Below are positions 10,796 through 21,222 of a stretch of 64,000 nucleotides of DNA, piece by piece (position 1 is the first letter of the stretch; every line of letters starts with the position of its first letter). The translations under genes and the position numbers were made by a program. Location of the stretch: assembly GCA_030323885.1 (NCBI GenBank), contig CM059199.1, positions 38,262,590 through 38,326,589 on the forward strand. Direction: 5' to 3'. This stretch comes from Branchipolynoe longqiensis (taxonomy: Eukaryota; Annelida; Polychaeta; Phyllodocida; Polynoidae). The notes beneath the pieces were generated by a model. The model had not been told where the DNA came from and ran no database searches. It saw only the letters and a list, made by a program, of their open reading frames with translations.

Positions 10796-10988
10796 TAGAC
10801 GGGATGGCCATGGGTTCGAATCCTGGTCGAGTCAAACCAATGACATACAAATTTCTACTTGTCGCTTCCTAGCCAGGTGCTCGGCATTATTGAAATATGG
10901 CAAGGACTGGTTGGCTCATGGTCAGAATCGTGTGAGTGAGTGTGATATCAGGTCATGGTGCTGGCAGGCTGGTCTCCCTCTGCTGGTA
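10796..10988 (+). mobile_element. SINE-A2, internally deleted head and truncated tail
   Basis: The head retains GACGGGATGGCC, then jumps to the B box GGGTTCGAATCCTGG. The body ends at about 10988 and gives way to the LINE 3' fragment at 11018. Confidence 0.8.
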
Positions 10989-11017
10989 GTCTGGTCTCCT
11001 TTTGAAGGATTTGATTG

Positions 11018-11388
11018 TTTGGCCCTGCGCCAACAATTCTACACTGCAGACAGTATGCATGCCCTTTTTACTAAAGTAAAACAGGAAAACATTTTAGCCT
11101 TTTTGAAGGCAGCTGGACTGTACCACCTCATATAGTTTAGTAAATAAATTCTATCAATTATTAATAAAACTTTTCTTTTTCTATGGGAATTTGTTTCCCT
11201 TGACCACCGATATATGATTGTGAGCTTTCTAATTTAATGAGTGTCTATTGGCACATAATTGATTGTCTGCTTTTACATGTAAAAGCGATGGTTTGAACAA
11301 AAAACAAACATTTCTCGCCGTGAATATGGCTTATGCTGCCGACATGGCGTAAAGCAACCACCAATCAATCATCAATCAATCAATCAAA
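11018..11388 (+). mobile_element. I-like LINE 3' end, 5'-truncated
   Basis: The sequence is collinear with the minus-strand 3' end at 3572-4000: the coding tail TKVKQENILAFLKA, a stop, a shared 3' UTR (TTTTACATGTAAAAGC palindrome, TATGGC..GCTGCCGACATGGCG), and a (CAAT)n tail at 11362-11388. Severe 5' truncation is typical of LINE retrotransposition. Confidence 0.87.
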
Positions 11389-11816
11389 CCTTTTGAAGGT
11401 TTGACCTCAATATTCGGATGTGCGTTTAAAGCGATTTGCACCTGATGAAGATCTCAGGTACATATATACGTATATATGAAGAGCTCAGGTATGTATATAT
11501 GAAGAGCTCAGGTACAAAAATCGACGAATATATTTGCGTAGTGCTCTGTAAAATAGAATTTGTTCTACGAAAAAGGTATATTTATGCTTGACTAAAAAGC
11601 CTCGATATCGCCGACTGCGTCCCAAATGTATACCGTAAGAACCCCGTGACTTGCATTGCTTTCCTCCTGGTGGCAGAATGTGGAACTGCTCTGGGCCATA
11701 CTTCTGAAGTTCCTCATTGATCTGGAACAAACCGGTTAGAACTGGTTAATCTAATGTACATCGTGACGTTGCTAAGGTAACTGCGAATAATGCCTGCCGT
11801 AAATGCATCAACATGT
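11389..11816. other. Unclassified; short ~26-bp repeats near 11440-11515
   Basis: GAAGA(G/T)CTCAGGTA followed by TATATA-type spacer occurs three times. Otherwise there is no gene and no recognised family. Confidence 0.5.
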
Positions 11817-12056
11817 GAAGAGTTCAGGCGCAAAATCCCATAAACGCCAGTCCAAACATTTAAGCAAAATAACAGATTTTTACCCGCAGGTAATGTTATT
11901 TGCACGAATTCCACTTATGATGGAATGATGATGCAGCAATAAACAACAAAATAGCAATGTCAATCTTTTCTTTTTTTTAAAGGTTTTATTCCAATGTTTA
12001 TCTCAATTTTAAGATTGGCATTTACAGGGTTTTGCGCCTGAACTCTTCATGTGTGG
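11817..12056. mobile_element. Inverted-repeat element (TGAAGAGTTCAGGCGC family)
   Basis: The left arm TGAAGAGTTCAGGCGCAAAA and right arm TTTTGCGCCTGAACTCTTCA are near-perfect inverted repeats of about 45 bp around a ~150-bp interior. A related copy is at 33189-33479. It is probably a MITE or foldback element. No target duplication is clear. Confidence 0.75.
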
Positions 12057-12133
12057 ACGCAGTGCTTTCAACAGGGTCTCAGCCTTCGGCTTCATCCAGT
12101 TTGAAATAATTGCCATAATGCATTGACTCTTAC

Positions 12134-12486
12134 TTAAAGTTGCATAGTCTGAGGGTTTTGAATTTCTGTAGTTTTTCTGAGATAAATATATTAGATCGAT
12201 CACTAGTATCTACTTTACATTAGGTCAAAGTTACTTTTATTTTAAATGGTAAACTTTTGAGATATTTTGAGCGCAAAGATGGAAAATTAGTTTTGGCAAG
12301 CTTGCCAAAACTGACACCATAGACTTCTGTAGTAACAGGTTCTGTTAAATTAACTCAGTATTGCCTCCTACACAGAAACAAATGCTTAATAAGTGCATCA
12401 GTATCTAACTTAGATATGTCAAATCAAATCTAGATAATTGGTTTGGTTTTGGAAATTTGATATTTGATCGGACTATGCAGCTTTAA
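12134..12486 (+). mobile_element. TTAA-MITE, full copy
   Basis: It starts TTAAAGTTGCATAGTCTGAG and ends CGGACTATGCAGCTTTAA. It is 353 bp and carries all interior landmarks, including the GGCAAGCTTGCC palindrome. Confidence 0.88.
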
Positions 12487-12757
12487 GGGCATGCAAAACA
12501 GTGCCACTGACCCTCTTGAATTTAGGCTGGTTGGCTCAGTGTCAGGATAATGGGACTGAGTGGGATATCAGGTCTTTAACCAATTTAGCATATCTATGAA
12601 ACAAGTTACTCCTAACCAATGTAACCTAGTATATAGCACAGGTAAGGGAACATATTTATCTAAATTCTAAGAAGCACCGCCTGATTATGCAACTTGCTTT
12701 AAGTTATTGGTTTCATTCAGCCAGGTTCGAACCAGGGGGGTTCAAGACCCACAATAT

Positions 12758-13085
12758 CAGACGCGATGGCCGAAGCAGTAGAACACAGGCTTCCCATGTG
12801 GAAGGTCAGCAATTCGAATCCCAGCCGAGACAAACCAATGACTTATAAAATTGATACTTGTCACTACCTAGCCTGGCATTCGGCATTGATAAGATAGGAC
12901 AACACTGGTTAGCACCGTATCAGGATAAAGTGACTGTGTGGGATAACGGGTCATGGTGCCAGCAGCCTGGTGTTGAAGTGGGCCAGTACTATAAAGTCAC
13001 CTTGAGTGCGCACTGTCACAAGTCGGTACCCATCCTGATATGACCTTAGGTGTTGTTTGGACATAGAACAATAACAAACAAATAC
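12758..13085 (+). mobile_element. SINE-A1, full length
   Basis: Head CAGACGCGATGGCCGAAGCAG, B box AATTCGAATCCCAG, complete body, 3' end TGTTGTTTGGACATAGAAC with an (AAC/AAAT) tail. Confidence 0.9.
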
Positions 13086-13630
13086 ACAAAACCCACAGCG
13101 GTTTGACCCAGTGACGGTTCGAACCGAGCGGTCAACTCCTTCAGCCATGTCCCATCTGTTGTAGGTCACTTTACAGTATGTTCCCATGTCAAGAAAGTTA
13201 TTGGAAGTTCGATTGACACGAAGGCTTGACCCAACTTGACAACATCTGCGGGAAACGCTATTTCGCTAAAGTGACCTGTCACTACCTGATGGCAAAAAGG
13301 GCATTCGGTCATGCGGTAATGCTGTCACAGTGTCTGTCATGTCATGTGACGAGCCAGTGGTCTCACTGACAGCGCGCCCCTTGAGCTGGCATGACACCTG
13401 GCGTGACAGTTGATGTGATAGCTGATGTGACAGTTGTGTCTCCAGAATTAGCTTCCTGTCAACACTGCATGCCTCGTTTGAACTGGTATTGACAGTGACT
13501 TTGAAGGAACGGTGCAGTGGCTTCGCCAAGTTGGGAAATGTCCAGGCCGTCAGCGAATTAACGAAAGCGTGTCAGGAGGCTTTGCAGTGTGGGTTCCCTG
13601 TCAGGAAGTCTATCCAGCATCTAAATGCGG
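13086..13630. other. Unclassified, moderately GC-rich
   Basis: A run of CTGATGTGACAGTTG/CTGGCATGACACCTG-like short imperfect repeats is visible at 13385-13435. The 87-codon minus-strand ORF reads 'QLSHQLSHQLSRQVS' there, which reflects the repeat and is not a protein family. Confidence 0.5.
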
Positions 13631-13963
13631 AGACCGGATGCTGTGGCCGAATCGGTAGAGCAGAGTGCAGGCCTCCCATGCGGGAGATCAGGAGTTTGAT
13701 TCCCAGTTGAGTCAAAGCAAGATTGATACTTGTCACTTCCTAGCTTGGCACTCGGCATTAATAGGATAGGGCAAGGACTGGTTGGTGCAGTTTCAGGATA
13801 ATGTGACTGAGTGGGATATCTGGTCATGGTGCTGACAGCATGATTTCCCAGTGGGGCAGCACTATAAAGTTACCATGAGTGTGCACTGTCACAAGTCGGT
13901 ACCCATCCTGATAGTACCTTATATGTTGCTGGTACATAAAATTCCAACAACCGGCCAACCAAA
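13631..13963 (+). mobile_element. SINE-A1, full length
   Basis: Head CCGGATGCTGTGGCCGAATCGG, B box AGTTTGATTCCCAG, body complete, 3' end CATAAAATTCCAACAACCGG. Confidence 0.92.
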
Positions 13964-14235
13964 TGCGGAGAGGATAATCACATGACAAGTGAGATGAAGA
14001 ACCATACCGCTTTATGCTTTTATCTTTGCATGCTCCATTATTTTCTATTTTATTTGAAAAAAACCCCACACCAAACACCCACAAACGACGAATTTGAACA
14101 CACGGTTCTCACATCAGTTGCCAGTGTTTCAAGAGGCAGTAACATAACCAACGCAACAATACTTATTTCCAATTGTCATGATCAAATAAGAACGTGTATA
14201 GCTTAAACCGACCCAGTACGATAAAAGCATAACAT

Positions 14236-14495
14236 GACTTAATAGTGCTGCCCCACTGGGATACAAGGCTGCAAGCACCATGACCCGATATCCCACTCAG
14301 TCAAATTATCCTGACACTAAGCTAACCAGTCCTTGTCCTATCCTATTAATACCAAGTGCCAGGCTAGGACATGACAAGTATCAATTTTGAAAGTCATCAG
14401 TCATTGGTTTGACTCGACGGGTAATTGACCTCCTCTATCTCCTGCACTGGAGGCCTTTGCGCTCTACCGATTCAGTCACCATACCTGCTGTTTCT
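14236..14495 (-). mobile_element. SINE-A1, 3'-truncated
   Basis: The tRNA-like head lies at the right (CACCATACCTGCTG end). The body is present, but the last ~75 bp of the family, including the conserved CCTGATATGACCTTAG 3' block, are missing. Confidence 0.85.
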
Positions 14496-14715
14496 CACAG
14501 TGAAAGCATGTCCAAATGCCTATGTCACTGTAAATATGAAGACCATTGGGGCTGATTGAATAACACATACAGGACAGCCACACCTATTATACACACATAC
14601 AAACAACAGAGCACTATAATAAGGTCTGATGGAACCCTTCCTGTTGCTTCGGCCTCGTTCTGGACCTTTCAGATGATGGCGCTTTTAATTTACTATTGTG
14701 TGTATGATTAGTAAT

Positions 14716-15131
14716 TTAAGCCCTGTTTATGCATGCACGCTAAAGCTGGTTAGCTAAGCCGTTTGAACGAATCCGGTTTAAAATGTGTGTGAATGCATCG
14801 ATAAATCAGTTTAGCACTAAGTCAACTCAACTAGTTTGCTTCATGTGAACCAGTTTGTGAGGTGGATTAGTTAAACCGGTTTAAACTAAAGTGGTTTAGC
14901 TCTGTACATGTGAATACGGCTTAAAGCCCCATTCATGCATGCACATTAAACCGGTTTAACTAAACCATTTGAACTAATCCAGTTTAAAACGTGTGTGTGA
15001 ACGCATCGTTAAATCGGTTTAGCACTAAGTTGACTCAACTAGTTCGCTTCATGTAAACCAGTTTGTGAGGTGGATTACCTAAACCAGCTTGCCTAAAGTG
15101 GTTGAACTCTGTATGTGTGAAGAAGGCTTAT
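14716..15131. mobile_element. Word-repeat MITE, tandem dimer (GGTTTAAAC words)
   Basis: Two head-to-tail units of about 205 bp (14716-14924 and 14921-15131) share TTAA at the junction. Each begins TTAAGCCC or TTAAAGCCCC then TTCATGCATGCAC, and ends GTGAATACGGCTTAA or GTGAAGAAGGCTTA. The interiors consist largely of permutations of GGTTTA, TTAAACC, ACTAAG and CTAGTT. The start resembles the AAGCCCC ends of the elements at 25693, 36540 and 52361. No coding capacity. Confidence 0.72.
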
Positions 15132-15139
15132 GAAACAAA

Positions 15140-15505
15140 TCTTAAATAGACAATTTCCACCACCAACCCACCCCCTGACGGTAGTGGTAAGAACTAATGA
15201 TGTTACCCACCACGGTGCTTGGGAAGGGCCTTCCATAGGATCTCAACCAACAACATGCCCTTTGGTGACAGTGCTAAGAACTAATGATATGGATATCAGC
15301 TGACTGTTGAGCATGAGATATGGTAGAGGATATCCACCAGCAACCTTCCCTCTTATGGAAGTGGTTAGAACTAATGTGTGCAGCAGCTTGCTGTGTGGCA
15401 TCTCTCCGTGGGAAAAGCCTCGCAGAGGATTACCACCACCAACCTGCCCTCTGATGGCAATGGTAAGAACTAATGATCTGGGTAGCAGCTCACTGAGCAT
15501 GCTCC
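15140..15505. repeat. Degenerate ~87-99-bp tandem repeat
   Basis: Four decayed units carry CCACCA-CCAACCTGCCCTCTGATGGC and GTAAGAACTAATG, at about 15188, 15275, 15365 and 15464. The same unit recurs at 35480-36530. Confidence 0.75.
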
Positions 15506-15530
15506 ACAGAGAAGGAAGTCTACATGCCTT

Positions 15531-15572
15531 TTTATATTATTATTGTTATTATTGCTATTATTATTATTTTTG
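15531..15572. repeat. (ATT)n microsatellite
   Basis: Imperfect ATT/TTG trinucleotide tract. Confidence 0.85.
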
Positions 15573-15654
15573 CTAGCACCATCTATCGGGAGCTGTCTCC
15601 CTCCCCTGGCGGTAGCAGGGATGGTTGGGTTTTATTTATGTCCCTTGTCTACAC

Positions 15655-15772
15655 TACTGTGTCATCATCATCATCATCATCATCATCATGCTGTTGGTCG
15701 CGATGCAAAAAAGACTTATTTCATTACTTGACTGCCGCTCTCCATTTAGGTCTCTGCTGTGAGAGTGATGTC
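15655..15772 (-). pseudogene. LINE 3' end with (ATG)n tail, 5'-truncated
   Basis: On the minus strand the sequence encodes the final residues of the ORF2 tail also seen at 58433-58510 (a stop preceded by AAVK-like codons), then the 3' UTR and a (TGA)n tail at 15660-15690. Only the last ~100 bp of the element remain, abutting SINE-A sequence directly. Confidence 0.7.
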
Positions 15773-16050
15773 GATTTGTGACAGTGCAAACTCGTGGCAA
15801 CCTCATAGTGATGCCCCACTGGAAGATCAGGACACCGGGACCGGGAACTGATATCACCCTCAGTCACATTATTCTGGAACTGAGCTAACCAGTCCTTGCC
15901 CTATCCTAGTAATACCAAACACCAAGTTAGCAGGTTAGGCAGTGACAAGTATCAATTTTGTAAGTCATCGGTTTGACTTGGGTGGGAATCAAACTCCCGA
16001 GCTTCAACATGGGAGGACAGTGCTCTACCGATTAGGCCACCACCTCTGGT
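15773..16050 (-). mobile_element. SINE-A1, 3'-truncated
   Basis: It lacks the terminal ~60 bp, its place being taken by the LINE fragment at 15655-15772. The head at 16030-16050 is CCAGAGGTGGTGGCCTAATCGG, with B box AGTTTGATTCCCAC. Confidence 0.85.
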
Positions 16051-16425
16051 AAAAAGATATACTGTATATGTCCCAATAGACACGCACCGTGCAAGCACAG
16101 ACACATGGATGCGCATCTATTCAAAGTTAAAGAATTTCATGGATTTGTTTTTGTTGTGCCTCTGAAATAAAGTGGGATTGTCTTAATTAATGTGCATTCA
16201 GTCTGAATATGATCGTAAATTTGTGAGTGATTTCAATCTTGAAATGGGGGTGAGTGGTTCTATTGGGTAGCGTGCCTCTATTGGGACATATACGGTAAGG
16301 GGTAGTAGTAGATGCTCAGTGCTGTATTATATCTCAAAATATTAAAATTAGAATCTACTATGGCTTCATTTTAATGCAATGAGCTACCTGAATGACCAAA
16401 TAGTTTGGTAGTTCTGATGGGTGTT
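16051..16425. other. No gene or known repeat seen
   Basis: AT-rich. GTCCCAATAGACACGCACC near 16069 and the complementary GTGCCTCTATTGGGACATATAC near 16270 form a possible ~200-bp inverted-repeat element that I could not delimit. Confidence 0.45.
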
Positions 16426-16842
16426 TAGATAAAAGATTCACCCGGTACTTGTAGGACACGGGTGAAGGACAACATACTGTAAATACGGGCGAAAATAGCT
16501 TTAGTATGGAACAGGAACTAGAAACTGTGGCTCCAGTATCAAATGGCTACCCATATAAATGATATAGGCACAGAGTTGGTGAAATGGGCAAGAATGCAAA
16601 AAGACAAGATGGCGGCGCTAGAACGCCGTCGATTTCACTTTTAAATCTTATTAAACTAGATATTTTATTATATTTTTCAACTCAAAGGTAGCGGGGAAAT
16701 AATAAGACATATGTAAAGAATAATTGTTGCTTCTTAGATTGTGAAATTAGGCTCTCATTTCATTTCGCCGCATTTTCGACCATTTTTATATATGGTTGGT
16801 ATTCACCCGTGTACTGCGAGTACCGGGTGAATCCTTTATCTA
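16426..16842. mobile_element. Mutator-like MITE with 9-bp target duplication
   Basis: Ends are TAGATAAAAGATTCACCCGG and CCGGGTGAATCCTTTATCTA. It is flanked by ATGGGTGTT at 16417-16425 and 16843-16851. It is 417 bp, matching the 418-bp copy at 2311-2728 across its whole length, including AGATGGCGGC and TTGCTTCTTAGATT. Confidence 0.88.
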
Positions 16843-17189
16843 ATGGGTGTTATACCACAGCTGAATGCTATTCTTTAAGCCAGTAATTCCTTGACACTAG
16901 TCCCTACCTACACTGCAGACATATTGACCTACTTAGAAGACACTGAACAGGAGGAGTTCGATGGTCTATTTGCATGCGCCGGATACAATTAACCGAATCA
17001 TCAACGGTGCTGGTTCCGCACGGAAAATCATGTGTTCGAACACCGATTGGGTCAAACCGTTAACTTATACAAAATTATACTTGTCACTATCTACCTGGTG
17101 CTTGGCATTATTAGGATATGGCACTGATCGGCTCGCTCAGTATTCATGATAACTTGTCTAAGTTGGATATCAGGTTTTCGGGTCAGCAG

Positions 17190-17927
17190 TAAAGTACAAC
17201 CCCGTTAAACCAAGCTCGGTTAAACCAAACGATCGGTTTATCCAAACTTTTTTCGGCGGCCCAGCAAAATACTACCATTTATCATATAAAAAAGTTGGTT
17301 AAACCAAAGTTGGTTAATCCAAAGTATCGGTTAATCCAAACAAAATTGTCAGGGCCCAGGCCACTTCCGGTACTGTTAAACCAAACTTTCATGTGGTTAT
17401 AAGGTCATCTGAAACCTTTTTATATGATAAATGGTAGTATTTTGCCAGAGCGCCAAAAAAAGCTTGGATTAACTGATCGTTTGGTTTAAATGAGCTTGGT
17501 TTAACGGGGTTATACTGTATATACATAAAAAACAATCAAAGTGTTCACATTCATTGTCAGGGGCGTAGCTAGACCTTTAACGATGTGTACTCCTAATTTT
17601 GGCAGGGGGTTAAGCTTGAGCTTAAGCTGGTGGATTTTACACATTTTAGACTTGAGTTTTCAACACTCCGGACTACTCCATGCCTCCTCTCTCTCTCTCT
17701 CTCTTTATTATTTTTTAATTTAATTTTTTTTTCACAAAACGATGTGGACGTTTTGGCATATGCGCATATGCCTAGCTACGCCCCTGATTGTATATTACAT
17801 TCATAATGCACCCATGTTTTTGCCAAAGCCAATTCAAAGTTGAAGCCAAAGGTCAGTTAAACCAAAGATCGGTTAATCCAAACAAATTTCTAGGTCCCTT
17901 CAAGTTTGGTTTAACGGGGTTATACTG
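17190..17927. mobile_element. Pogo/Tigger-like MITE, composite, carrying a second MITE
   Basis: The left end is near 17190 (ACAACCCCGTTAAACCAAGC, degraded) and the right end is GGTTTAACGGGGTTATACTG at 17927, followed by TA. A further copy of this right end occurs internally at 17517, so the element is made of two sub-units. The same two sub-units in reverse order and orientation are found at 30559-31352. Interior words are GGTTAATCCAAA and TATCATATAAAAAAG. It sits inside a SINE-A. Confidence 0.8.
17558..17786. mobile_element. MITE with CAGGGGCGTAGCTAG ends and 5-bp duplication (hAT-like?)
   Basis: The inverted repeats are CAGGGGCGTAGCTAGAC and GCCTAGCTACGCCCCTG. It is flanked by ATTGT at 17553-17557 and 17787-17791. 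The related pogo-like element at 30559-31352 has an unoccupied site with a single ATTGT, which proves the insertion and duplication. CAG..CTG ends suggest hAT, although a 5-bp duplication is short for that group. Confidence 0.85.
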
Positions 17928-18186
17928 TATATGCCCCAAGTGAGGGGGGGGGGCAGCACTATGAAATCGGCATGAGTGTGCACTGCACTAAGATTGATAT
18001 GACATTAGAAGTTGCCAGGACGACAAACCCCAACAAGTAGGACATTTTAAGGGTGTGAGATATGCACACTCCAGTTTGGCTCCTACCCTTTCACCTACAC
18101 ATTAAGGAGCCCCTGTGGGGAGCTCGTTGGAAAGCCCGGGGAGGAACCGGAAATGAAATAATGTCGCTTATTGGACGTAGGGGTGG

Positions 18187-18508
18187 GGACCGGGCACGGT
18201 GGCTGAATCGGTAGAGCGCAGGCCTCGCATGCGGGATATTGGAAGTTTGGTTCCCGGTCGAGTCAAACCAACGACTTATAAAATTGACACTTGGCACTTC
18301 CTAGTCTGGTGCTTGGCATTAATAGGATAGGGCAAGTACTAATTAGCTCAGTGTCAGTATAATGTGGAATACCGGGTCATAGTGCTGGCAGCCTGAATTC
18401 CCAGTGGGACAGCACTATAAAGTCACCATGAGTGTGCCCTGTCACAAGTCGATACCTGTCATGATATGACCTTAGATGTTGCCTGGACGTAAACTCCAAC
18501 AACCAACC
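18187..18508 (+). mobile_element. SINE-A1, full length
   Basis: Head CCGGGCACGGTGGCTGAATC, body complete, 3' end GACGTAAACTCCAACAACCA. Confidence 0.92.
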
Positions 18509-18776
18509 ATAGGGGTGGGGGTGGTGGTGGTGGTGATGGTGGTGAGGGAGCAGGGCTACACATAATGCATTCCTTCTGAATAGCTTTTCCCCAAATTACA
18601 CGACATTTCAAAATCAAGGGAGACATTTATTTTTTTAAACAAAGTTGCCATATTACATGTCATAGTCCACAACCCCACTTTGATGCCAAACATGGATTAT
18701 ATTTATAGGTTATTGCTGGAAATTGCGAAAAGAAAAAACAAAATTCATGTGATGAATTATTCAATCTAGAATAGTA

Positions 18777-19161
18777 TCAAAGACCCTATAATACTAAGAT
18801 GGCTCACTCCCTATCTCGCCCATGGTAATGTAAATTTCGCAGTGCCACCTTGTGGTGGATTTGATCAGCCCGGCTGCTGGATGGTGTTTCACATGTAAAC
18901 ACATACGATTATATTATACATGAGATAGGTAAGTATGAATACACATCAATATGAAATTGCTATGAACAAATACCCATCATCATCAGCATCATCATCATCA
19001 TTGCCATCATCACACATCTTTCACATTCATATATACATTTATACATATAATATAGCACCTGTTTAACCAAGAGAACAGCCAGCACACCAAGTGGTGGGTT
19101 TGATCATTTTGATTACACAGTACAGGCTGAGTGAGCCGCCTTAGTATTATAGGGTCTTTGA
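18777..19161. mobile_element. MITE with TCAAAGACCCTATAATACTA ends, 5-bp duplication
   Basis: Left end TCAAAGACCCTATAATACTA; right end TAGTATTATAGGGTCTTTGA; about 30 bp of inverted repeat continuing into GGCTCACT/AGTGAGCC. It is flanked by TAGTA at 18772-18776 and 19162-19166. It is 385 bp, non-coding, with an internal (CAT)n tract at 18975-19010. Superfamily not assigned. Confidence 0.85.
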
Positions 19162-19166
19162 TAGTA

Positions 19167-19867
19167 TGCATATTCGTAACAGACGAGGACTACTGATATA
19201 TAGGTCACACGACACATACATGATTATGAAGGCAACACAATAAGGTAATATTGACTGATGCATCCAGACTGATAATAAACCGAGCCAAAACAGATTATAT
19301 GAGTGGAGTATTGAGTACATGAAAGAAATACAGGAACAATAGAAACATAAAATATTATCAAGTGCATTCCTAGACTACCCAACAAATAATAATTAACAAA
19401 TAAAAATATACTGGTGATTCAAGCAAACTCTTAGAGCGTATAAATGCCCAGGAGGTAAACTTTAAACTTAAAACCAAAAGCTAATGACCACTGACACAAC
19501 AAAGTGAAGGCAGTCAGGAAAAGTAACTATAGGTAACCAAGCAATCGTAGAACTAACACACTCACAGGGGGTAGGGAGATGTGAGAGAATGATTACAAAC
19601 AGAGAAATAATGCATGCTGTAGTGAGCTACACAACAACTGAAGTTGACAAAACAAGGCGAACCACAAAACTATTACTGTTTACGGGTAAAAACAAGTCAT
19701 TATACTTAACCGTTATGGGCAGCATAAATACACCACCACAAAAAGAAATGAAGGGCACTCGACTCGGAACAAGTCAGTTTGAGATTTATGAGGTTGACTC
19801 CAGAAAGTGGTTAGCCTGCAACCACTCTGGTCTCGCTGCAAACATATCTAGTTCCTCTGCTGGCTAC
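19167..19867. other. Unclassified, A-rich
   Basis: A 105-codon plus-strand ORF begins at 19589, but its end runs into the SINE-A at 19868 and it has no domain I recognise. I do not call it a gene. Confidence 0.45.
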
Positions 19868-20204
19868 TGTTTGTTTGTTGTTGTTTTATGTCCTAGCAAC
19901 ATCTAAGGTCATATCAGGATGGGTACCAACTTGTGGCAGTGTGCACTCATGGTGATCTTAGAGTGCTGCCCCACTGGGAGACCAGGCCGCCCACACCATG
20001 ACCTGATATCCCACTCAGTCACATTATCCTGGCACTGAGCCAACTGGTCCTTGCCCTATCCTAATAATGCCGAGTGCCTGGCTAGGAAGCGACAAGTATA
20101 AATTTTAAAGTCATCGGTTTGACTTGACCAGTGTTCGAACCCAAGGTCCCACGGTCTACCAACATGGGAGACGGCGCTCTAACTCATTCGGCCATCCCGT
20201 CTGG
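19868..20204 (-). mobile_element. SINE-A2, full length
   Basis: On the minus strand the head is CCAGACGGGATGGCCGAATG with AGTTAGAGCGCCGTC, and the B box region is GGGTTCGAACACTGG. The 3' end is an (AAC)(AAAC)n tail at 19868-19885. Confidence 0.92.
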
Positions 20205-21017
20205 CTATTAGGTTTCACCCTTTACTATATAAGGTGCAATCCCAATTGGTCAAGTTAATTAAAACTCAATTGTCCATTGACGTGATTGTTCCTTCTAACA
20301 GGAGATTGAACCTTTACAAAAATCATACTTCGTTTAATTTCTGCCTTGGGTCTTTCTGGGAGCATCTGACCATTATACATCATGTTTATCAATACAATTC
20401 AAATCCTCACTCATATTCTATCAAATTGGGCAGGCTGTAGCTCAGGCACTGTGATGAGTGCACACCCAAACAATGACCTGTCAAACCAAGAGCTATTGGA
20501 CTTCGGTGATAGAAATAAGCAAACATTTTCATTTGTCCATAGGACAAGTGTCGGTGTGATTTTTAGTTGTCTGCCTGAATTTTCACTTTTCCAAATTTTG
20601 TATATTTGATTATCATGATTATTATTAATTCCCAAACTCTTGAATTCTAGTGTCTAAGTTTCGTTATATAAATACTCAGTATTATGTACCTGGTTAACAT
20701 AAAATATGATTTTCAGCTCAAAGTTTTCATTTGTCCAACAGAAAAGCTTAAGCCATATTCTGCTTGTCCGTACCTAATCTCTGCTTGGCTCAGATAAGCA
20801 GAGATGTCTTATTTTGAACGCCGGACTTTCCCTATCCTGCCGACCCTGCACCTCCATCTTGCCATCAACATCTGGACGCTGGCCCTCCTCCCATTTTAAC
20901 TAACCACCACCCTAAATTTAAAACCCAAACCACTAACCACTACCAAACCAGCTATAGCTAGAAACCATCATTCAATAAATTAATGCATCTGACAAATGTA
21001 GCTTTTTTTGTTTGTTT
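20205..21017. other. Unclassified, no supported gene
   Basis: Short overlapping ORFs on both strands near 20234-20635 have no motifs. GCTTGTCCGTACC..CTCTGCTT near 20760-20800 shows a small palindrome (AAGCAGA/TCTGCTT). Confidence 0.45.
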
Positions 21018-21222
21018 TTTGTTGTTGGTACATTAGTTGTTCAAGCAGGGAAAATTTCAATTGTTAGTCTTCTTCATTCCACTGCTCCTTGCCCTATCCT
21101 AATAATGCTGAGCGCCTGGCTAGGAAGCGACAAGAATACATTTTTACGTCATTGGTTTGACTCGACCAGGGTTCAAACCCATGATCCCATTGTCTACTAA
21201 CTCATTCGGCCATCCCGTCTTA
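21018..21222 (-). mobile_element. Chimeric SINE: SINE-A2 head joined to SINE-B tail
   Basis: On the minus strand the SINE-A2 head and body (from GACGGGATGGCCGAATGAG at 21222) run to CATTATTAGGATAGGGCAAGG and then switch to the SINE-B 3' module AGCAGTGGAATGAAGAAGA..TTGAACAACTAATGTACC. Confidence 0.87.

Larger units (their letters stand above)
16958..18037 (+). mobile_element. SINE-A split by a nested transposon complex
   Basis: The head and first body part are at 16958-17189 (GTGTTCGAACACCG B box) and the 3' part at 17935-18037 (GGGGGCAGCACTATGAAATC..GTTGCCAGGACGACAAAC). The two parts are collinear with an uninterrupted SINE-A if 17190-17934 is removed. Confidence 0.85.

Noticed and set aside
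19589..19906. 105-codon plus-strand ORF as a host exon
   Set aside because: No domain, and its last ~13 codons are translated from a SINE-A tail. Codon pattern is not convincing.
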